A stretch of 64,000 nucleotides of DNA from Acidovorax soli (GTDB lineage Bacteria > Pseudomonadota > Gammaproteobacteria > Burkholderiales > Burkholderiaceae_C), in contig NZ_JACHLK010000014.1 in the NCBI RefSeq assembly GCF_014207955.1, forward strand, positions 62,001 to 126,000, in the 5' to 3' direction. A program made the position numbers and the translations under genes. Under the pieces are notes generated by a model. It ran no database searches, was not told the DNA's origin, and saw only the letters and a program-made list of their open reading frames with translations. Each line of letters begins with the position of its first letter. Position 1 is the stretch's first letter. This document shows, one piece after another, positions 58,089-64,000 of this stretch.

Positions 58089-58096
<8 letters not shown>
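56843..58096 (+). CDS. lolE: Lipoprotein-releasing ABC transporter permease LolC/LolE type (second copy)
   Basis: Permease of 417 residues with the same layout and end ([10 protein letters not shown]) as the preceding gene: N-terminal helix, periplasmic domain with [20 protein letters not shown], and three C-terminal helices. The two paralogues diverge mostly in the periplasmic domain, the part that touches lipoproteins and LolA, which fits a LolC/LolE heterodimer. Which copy is the functional LolC and which LolE cannot be decided by eye. Its stop overlaps the lolD start by 8 bp. Confidence 0.9.
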
Positions 58097-58820
<724 letters not shown>

Positions 58821-58873
58821 CCCCAAGCGGGGAACCGCTGGTTACCAGCGCAGGGCCTGGCGCGGCCATGGAA

Positions 58874-58900
58874 GGGTTCGCATTGGCGCGAACCCGTTTT
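58874..58900 (+). terminator. Rho-independent terminator after lolD
   Basis: GGGTTCG (58874-58880) pairs with CGAACCC (58889-58895) around an eight-base loop and is followed by GTTTT. A 15-bp palindrome, CGCTGGTTACCAGCG, lies just upstream at 58836-58850. Confidence 0.65.
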
Positions 58901-58935
58901 AAGATGCGCGCAGTGGGCTTCAGGAGACTCTCCCG

Positions 58936-61848
58936 ATGACGGTTCCGGCATCCCTTCCTTCCGATGAAGCGCGCAGGCTGGAAGCCCTGCGCGCCCTCAT
59001 GGTGCTGGACTCCCCCGCCGAGCCCTTGTTCGACTCCATCGCCCGCATGGCGGCCGATGTCTGTGGCGTGCCGATTGCCCTCATCAGCCTGGTCGATGCC
59101 GAGCGCCAGTGGTTCAAGGCCAATGTCGGCCTGCCAGGGGTCAACGAGACCCCGCGCGATGTGGCCTTCTGCGCCCATGCCGTGCTCTCGGACGAACTCA
59201 TGGAGGTGCACGACGCCACCCAGGACGCGCGGTTTGCGCGCAACCCCCTGGTCACCGAGGCGCCCGACATCCGCTTCTATGCCGGTGCGCCCCTGGTGGC
59301 CGGCGATGGCGGCGACCGCGTGGGCACCCTGTGCGTCATCGACCGCGAGGCACGTGCGCTGACGCCGCAGCAGCGGGCCACGCTGCGGTCGCTCTCGGCC
59401 ATGGTGTCCCAGGCCCTGGACATGCGCCGCGACCTGATCGCGCGCGCGTTCTCGGTGCGCCAGAAGTACGAAACGGCCTTGTCCGAAAGCGAGCTGCGCT
59501 ACCGCACCATGGTGGAAGCGCAGACCGAGATGGTTTCGCTGGCCTGGCCGCATGGCGAGGTGTTCTATGTCAACCCGGCCTATGCGCGCCACTTCGGTCT
59601 CGTGCCGCGCGACATGGTGGGCAAGGACTTGTTCGCCTACGTCGATGTGGCCGACCGCGAAGTGGTTCGCGCGCGCATTGCCGAGGTCTTTCGCACCGAG
59701 GGCACCACCCAGGGCGAGAACCGCATGCTCAGCGCCGACGGCACCGAGCGCTGGATGGCCTGGACCAACAGCTTTCTGCGCGACAGCGAGCACCGGCCCT
59801 ACCTGCACTCGGTGGGGCGCGACATCACGGCGCAGAAGGTGGCCGAGCGCGCCCTGCTGGCCAGCCAGCAGTTGCTGGAGCGCACGGGCCGGGTGGCACG
59901 TGTGGGCGGCTGGGAGCTGGACCTGCGCAGCCGCCGGGTCTCCTGGTCGAGCGAGACCCGGCGCATCCACGAGGTGCCGCCGGAGTTCACCCCCACACTG
60001 GAGACAGCCCTGGACTTCTACCCGCCCGATGCCCAGCGCACCATGGAGGCGGCTGTGCGCCAGGCGATGGCGACCGGACTGTCCTGGGACCTGGAGGTGC
60101 CCCTGGTGACCGCCGCGGGCCAGCGCATCTGGGTGCGCGCCGTGGGCGAGGCCGAGTACGAGGGCGGGGCCGTGGTGCGTCTGTTCGGCGCCTTCCAGGA
60201 CGTGACGGAGCGCCGGCGCATGGCGCAGCAGCTGGCCAACAGCGAGCGCTTCGTGCGCCTGGTCACCGACGGCCTGCCGATCCGCATCGGCTATGTGGAC
60301 CGGGAGCTGCGCTTTCGCTTTGCCAACCAGGCCGCGTGCCAGCGCTTTGGCCGCTCGCGCGAGGAAATCATCGGGCGCACGCGCGAGGAGCTGCTGGGCG
60401 AGCCCGCACCGCCCGAGGTGGCACAGCGTGTGCAGCAGGTGCTGGCAGGTGTCGCACAGCGCTATGAGGCCGATGAGCTGCGCGATGGTGTCGTGCACCG
60501 CATCGAAAGCCAGCTCGTGCCCGATGTCTCCGACGATGGCCGGGTGCGCGGCTTCTTCTCCACCGGCATCGACATCACGCAGCGCGCGGCCGCCGAGCGC
60601 GGCCTGCGCGTGCTCACGGCCATCCTGGAGCACACCTCCGATTTCGTGGTGCAGACCGACCTCAAGGGCAAGGTCACCTACATGAACCCCGCGGCGCGGC
60701 GCGCGCTCGGCTTTGCGCCCGATGAGGATGTGGGCGCCCACATGTTCACGGAGTTCAACACCTCCGAGACCAATGCGCTGTATGTGCAGACCATCCTTCC
60801 GGTCGTTCGGGCCCACGGCATGTGGGTGGGCGAGACCACGGTGTACGCCGCCGGGCAGCGCGTGGTGCCCGTGAGCCACATGGTCATTGCGCACCGCGAT
60901 GGCGAGGGGCGCATCCAGCATTTCTCGGCCATCATGCGCGACATCTCCGAGGCGGCGCAGGCGCGGGCGGCCCTGCTCAAGCAGACGGCCACCCTGCGCT
61001 CCATCACCGAGGCGCTGCCCTCGCTGGTCGCGGTGGTGGGGCCGGATGAGCGCTACCAGTTCGTCAACAGTGCCTTCGAGCGCTGGCACCGTGTGCCGCG
61101 CGAGCAGATCCTGGGCCGCAGCATGGAGGATTTCCTGGGCGCGGCAGAGTACGCGCGCACCCGGCCCATGGTGCAGAAGGTGCTCGGCGGCGAGACCCTC
61201 ACCTTCGACCAGGGCCATCCCCAGCGCGTGCCGGCCAGCCACGTCACCATCCACTTCATCCCGCTGTGGTCCGAGCCCGGTGCGGTCGATGGCTTCGTCT
61301 CCATGGCGCAGGACGTCACCAGCTACCACCAGGAGGCCGGCCGGCTGCTGGACCTGGCGCAGCACGATCCGCTCACGGGCCTGCTCAACCGGGCCGGCCT
61401 GCAGGCCTATGTGGGCCAGAAGGACCTGGCGGCCGAAGGGCCGCTGCTGGCCTTGCTTTACATCGACCTGGACCACTTCAAGCCGGTGAACGACGAGCAT
61501 GGCCATCCCGTGGGAGATCTGCTGCTGCAGGCCTTCGCCCAGCGCCTGCTGGCCCTGGTGCGGCCCAGCGATGCGGTGGCGCGGCTGGGGGGCGACGAGT
61601 TCGCCGTGGTGCTGGCCGGCGTGCGCGAGCCGGCCCATGCCGAGGCCGTGGCCGGCAAGATCCTGGAGGCGGCGCACACGCCGTTCGAGATCGGCACTCT
61701 GCGGCTGTCGGTGGGCGCCAGCGCCGGTCTGGCGCTGGGCACGGATGCCACCCGGGGATGGCCCGACCTCATGGCCCGGGCCGATGAAAAGCTCTACCTG
61801 GCCAAGCGCTCGGGCCGGGGGCAGTTCCAGGGCGGGGCGGCCGCGTAG
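58936..61848 (+). CDS. GAF/multi-PAS diguanylate cyclase
   Basis: Soluble signalling protein of 970 residues: GAF (about 25-165), a chain of about five PAS-type modules (about 185-800, e.g. YRTMVEAQTEMVSLAWPHGE, TDLKGKVTYMNPAARRALGF, ITEALPSLVAVVGPDERYQF) and a C-terminal GGDEF domain (about 805-965). The active-site GGDEF is intact (ARLGGDEFAVVL) and the inhibitory site RPSD lies five residues before it, so it should make c-di-GMP and be product-inhibited. No EAL domain. AGGAG precedes the ATG. It could supply the ligand of the riboswitch at 50308. Confidence 0.92.
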   Translation: MTVPASLPSDEARRLEALRALMVLDSPAEPLFDSIARMAADVCGVPIALISLVDAERQWFKANVGLPGVNETPRDVAFCAHAVLSDELMEVHDATQDARFARNPLVTEAPDIRFYAGAPLVAGDGGDRVGTLCVIDREARALTPQQRATLRSLSAMVSQALDMRRDLIARAFSVRQKYETALSESELRYRTMVEAQTEMVSLAWPHGEVFYVNPAYARHFGLVPRDMVGKDLFAYVDVADREVVRARIAEVFRTEGTTQGENRMLSADGTERWMAWTNSFLRDSEHRPYLHSVGRDITAQKVAERALLASQQLLERTGRVARVGGWELDLRSRRVSWSSETRRIHEVPPEFTPTLETALDFYPPDAQRTMEAAVRQAMATGLSWDLEVPLVTAAGQRIWVRAVGEAEYEGGAVVRLFGAFQDVTERRRMAQQLANSERFVRLVTDGLPIRIGYVDRELRFRFANQAACQRFGRSREEIIGRTREELLGEPAPPEVAQRVQQVLAGVAQRYEADELRDGVVHRIESQLVPDVSDDGRVRGFFSTGIDITQRAAAERGLRVLTAILEHTSDFVVQTDLKGKVTYMNPAARRALGFAPDEDVGAHMFTEFNTSETNALYVQTILPVVRAHGMWVGETTVYAAGQRVVPVSHMVIAHRDGEGRIQHFSAIMRDISEAAQARAALLKQTATLRSITEALPSLVAVVGPDERYQFVNSAFERWHRVPREQILGRSMEDFLGAAEYARTRPMVQKVLGGETLTFDQGHPQRVPASHVTIHFIPLWSEPGAVDGFVSMAQDVTSYHQEAGRLLDLAQHDPLTGLLNRAGLQAYVGQKDLAAEGPLLALLYIDLDHFKPVNDEHGHPVGDLLLQAFAQRLLALVRPSDAVARLGGDEFAVVLAGVREPAHAEAVAGKILEAAHTPFEIGTLRLSVGASAGLALGTDATRGWPDLMARADEKLYLAKRSGRGQFQGGAAA

Positions 61849-61867
61849 GCCTGTCCGCCCGCCCGGC

Positions 61868-62911
61868 CTACATCACCCGCCCGTACCACCAGACCGACAG
61901 GCCGGCCGCCATGAGGGCCAGGGCAGCCCCGACCAGCGCGAACAGCGCCGAGATCTCGGTCTCCTTCTTCTCCACCGTGAGGCGCGAGCTCAGGGTCTCG
62001 TAGACCTTCTTGAGGTCGGCTGCCGTCGCGGCGTGGAAGTATTCGGCCGCCGTGCGGGTGGCCACGGCCTTCAGGGTCTCTTCGTCCAGGCGCACGCGCA
62101 TGGACCAGCCCTCGAAGCCGATGGTCTCGCCCTGCAGCGTGCCCACGCCCACGGTGTACACGCGCACGCCGCGGTCGGCGGCCCATTTGGCGGCCTCCAG
62201 CGGGTCCACCCCGGTGGTGCGCTGCCCGTCGGTCAGCATGATGATGGCGGCCGAGTTGTAGGAGCCCGGCGCCACGGGCGTGAAGGGCTTGGCAGGGTCC
62301 TGCTTGTTCAGGTCTTCGAGGGGCTTGGGCTTCATGGCCTGGCGCCCGCCCAGGGCCGAGATGTCGATGCCGGCATCGGGGAACAGGGTGGCCAGCGAGA
62401 GCATGATGCCGTTGCCCGTGGCCGTGCCGCGCTGCAGCTGGAAGCTGTCGATCGCCTTGACCAGGTCCTCGCGGCTCTGTGTGGGCAGTTGCGCCAGCTG
62501 GGCGCTGCCGGCAAAGGCGACGATGCCCACGCGCACATGGCGCGGCAGTTCGGCGATGAAGGCCTTGGCCGCGTCCTGCGCGGCGGTGATGCGGTCGGGC
62601 TGCACGTCGGTGGCGCGCATGCTGCCCGAGACGTCCATGGCCAGCATGATGGTCTGGTCCTGCGAAGGCAGGGTGATCACGGCCAGGGGCCGCGCGGCGG
62701 CCACGAGCAGGGCGATGAGCGCCAGCAGGAACAGCAGCGGCGGAATGTGCCGGCGCAGGTGCTGGGCCGGGCCCATGGCTTCGCGCACCAACGCCAGGCT
62801 GGAGTAGCTCAGCGCCGTTTTCTTGCGCCGGTGCAGCAGCCACCAGTACAGCAGTACCAGGAGCGGTGCGGCCAGCAGCAGCCAGAGCAGGGTGGGCCAG
62901 AGAAAGACCAT
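61868..62911 (-). CDS. VWA-domain membrane protein (BatA-like)
   Basis: Protein of 347 residues: N-terminal basic-flanked helices (about 5-22 and 58-78), a von Willebrand A domain (about 85-290) with the MIDAS motif DVSGSM and later AAIIMLTDGQRT, and a C-terminal helix (about 320-342). The ATG at 62911 gives MVFLWPTLLWLLLAAPLLVL. It follows a DUF58 gene and a MoxR-type gene, the arrangement of Bat (aerotolerance) clusters, where it is thought to help assemble or protect envelope protein complexes. Confidence 0.88.
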   Translation of the reverse strand: MVFLWPTLLWLLLAAPLLVLLYWWLLHRRKKTALSYSSLALVREAMGPAQHLRRHIPPLLFLLALIALLVAAARPLAVITLPSQDQTIMLAMDVSGSMRATDVQPDRITAAQDAAKAFIAELPRHVRVGIVAFAGSAQLAQLPTQSREDLVKAIDSFQLQRGTATGNGIMLSLATLFPDAGIDISALGGRQAMKPKPLEDLNKQDPAKPFTPVAPGSYNSAAIIMLTDGQRTTGVDPLEAAKWAADRGVRVYTVGVGTLQGETIGFEGWSMRVRLDEETLKAVATRTAAEYFHAATAADLKKVYETLSSRLTVEKKETEISALFALVGAALALMAAGLSVWWYGRVM

Positions 62912-62931
62912 GGTGGCGTGTCCTGTGGTTG

Positions 62932-63936
62932 TCAGGCGGCGGCCTGCGCGGCCGTCCATTGGAACGAGGGGTGCGTGGCCGGGCGCACGCGGTGCTGGCG
63001 CAGGTCCATGAAGCGCAGCAGCGCATCCACCAGGTCGTCGTCGGTGCGCAGCTCCAGCGTATCGGCGCCGGCCTTGGTCAGGCCCTCGCGCAGCACGGCC
63101 TCGCGCTGCGCCGCCAGCCGCGCGAAGCGGTGGCGAAAGCCGCTGTCGTGCGTGTCCACCTGCAGTTGCTCCCCGCTTTCGGCGTCGCGCAGCGTGACCA
63201 GGCCCACGTCGGGCAATTCCAGTTCCAGCGGGTCGAGCAGGCGCACGCTCACCACGTCGTGGCGGCGGGCCAGCTGGGCCAGCGGCTTTTCCCAGCCGGG
63301 GGCGCTGATGAAGTCCGACACCACGAACACCGTGGAACGCCGGCGCAAGGTGCCCAAGGCGCCCTGCAGCAGCAGGTGCAGCTCGGTATTGCCCGATTGC
63401 AGTTGGGGGGCCGGCTTGAGCAGCTGGTGCACCAGGTGCAGCACATGGGCGCGGCTGCTGCGCGGCGGCAGCACGGTGTCCACCGCGCGCGCAGGCGCAC
63501 CGCCGGCGCCATAGAGCATGGCGCCCACGCGGTTGCCGTGGCGCGTGAGCAGGCGCGAGAGCACGGCCACGAAGCCGATCAGGATGTCGCGCTTGGCATT
63601 GCCCTCGGGCCCGAAATTGACCGAGGGGCTCAGGTCCAGCAGGAACCAGGCCGACATCTCGCGGTCTTCGGTGAACACGCGCACATGGGGCAGGTTCAGC
63701 CGCGCGGTCACGTTCCAATCGATGTGGCGCACGTCATCGTGGGGCTGGTACTCGCGCAGGTCCGCCAGGTCCAGGCCGGCGCCGCGCATCAGTGTGCGGT
63801 AGTCGCCCTGCAGCAGCCCGTCGAGCCGGCGGATGACGCTCCACTCCAGCTGCCGCAGCAGGCGGTCGGCCTGGCCGGGCAGGGTGGGGAGCGTGCGCGG
63901 CGGCGCAGCCCCAGTGTCAGGCGGCTTTTTGCTCAT
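62932..63936 (-). CDS. DUF58 family protein
   Basis: Soluble DUF58 protein of 334 residues with the family signature GLDLADLREYQPHDDVRHID, followed by WNVTARLNLPHVRVFTEDRE, then a VWA-like fold (MSAWFLLDLSPSVNFGPEGN). It overlaps the MoxR-type gene upstream by 20 bp and precedes the BatA-like gene by 20 bp. MoxR ATPase, DUF58 and VWA proteins usually work together as a chaperone-like system; the client is unknown. Confidence 0.9.
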   Translation of the reverse strand: MSKKPPDTGAAPPRTLPTLPGQADRLLRQLEWSVIRRLDGLLQGDYRTLMRGAGLDLADLREYQPHDDVRHIDWNVTARLNLPHVRVFTEDREMSAWFLLDLSPSVNFGPEGNAKRDILIGFVAVLSRLLTRHGNRVGAMLYGAGGAPARAVDTVLPPRSSRAHVLHLVHQLLKPAPQLQSGNTELHLLLQGALGTLRRRSTVFVVSDFISAPGWEKPLAQLARRHDVVSVRLLDPLELELPDVGLVTLRDAESGEQLQVDTHDSGFRHRFARLAAQREAVLREGLTKAGADTLELRTDDDLVDALLRFMDLRQHRVRPATHPSFQWTAAQAAA

Positions 63937-64000
63937 GGTGCAACGGCTTGGCGGGGGCGGGCACCTTGGCCATGATGCGCGCGATCAGTGCGTCGGCATC
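63917..64000 (-). CDS. MoxR-type AAA+ ATPase (partial, C-terminal end only)
   Basis: Only the last 27 codons and stop are in the window, reading DADALIARIMAKVPAPAKPL then HHEQKAA. The fragment alone is not diagnostic, but the frame is open to the edge, it overlaps the DUF58 start by 20 bp, and MoxR-DUF58-VWA is the standard order. Confidence 0.6.
   Translation of the reverse strand, partial: DADALIARIMAKVPAPAKPLHHEQKAA

Overview
This is a high-GC chromosomal segment that reads as a betaproteobacterium of the order Burkholderiales, most likely family Comamonadaceae (Acidovorax/Alicycliphilus/Diaphorobacter-like). The reasons are the protein repertoire (Bug-type solute receptor, RpfE-RecJ pair, TrpS with a DUF1508-like tail, class II HMG-CoA reductase), the gene order PHP-YciO-M50-trpS, and the gltIJKL arrangement. 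No prophage, insertion sequence or CRISPR array was seen. The window starts inside an ABC-transporter ATPase gene and ends inside a MoxR-type ATPase gene.

Layout. 1-3030 (-): glutamate/aspartate-type ABC importer gltIJKL. 3150-9043: housekeeping and stress genes (truncated haemoglobin, RidA, Bug receptor, Smr, RadC, SlpA, IspH). 9053-15584: CBS protein, PLP dehydratase, SerRS, DUF1993, RtcB, tRNA-Ser(CGA) with clear promoter and terminator, and two small envelope proteins. 15787-18158: a GlxA/AraC regulator divergent from a tautomerase-dienelactone hydrolase pair. 19180-27803: cation diffusion facilitator, then a MocR regulator divergent from a class II HMG-CoA reductase followed by a complete Liv-type ABC importer with a LivM-LivG fusion. 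This looks like a mevalonate catabolic island. 28966-40833: an unusual divergent signalling locus. Leftward it encodes a lipoprotein, an SUMF1-fold protein, an OmpR-like regulator, a LysM-FecR protein and a CHASE2 histidine kinase. Rightward it encodes a CHASE2 adenylate/guanylate cyclase and a FecR-TPR-beta-barrel protein.

40840-45934 (-) is a trpS/M50/yciO/PHP block interrupted by a plus-strand chemoreceptor gene and a dispersed repeat. 46137-52814: three tandem chemoreceptors and a CheW. The last receptor-cheW pair lies behind a cyclic-di-GMP class I (GEMM) riboswitch with a terminator-like expression platform. 52825-58820: recJ/rpfE-like genes divergent from the lolC/lolE/lolD lipoprotein-release operon. 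58936-61848: a 970-residue GAF/multi-PAS diguanylate cyclase with intact active and inhibitory sites. 61868-64000 (-): a Bat-type VWA/DUF58/MoxR cluster.

Two themes connect the genes. The first is second-messenger and envelope signalling: a nucleotide cyclase, a diguanylate cyclase, a c-di-GMP riboswitch, CHASE2/FecR sensors and four chemoreceptors. The second is small-molecule uptake coupled to catabolism. The signalling domains of the first two tandem receptors are nearly identical, offset by exactly 2,000 bp, with only synonymous differences.
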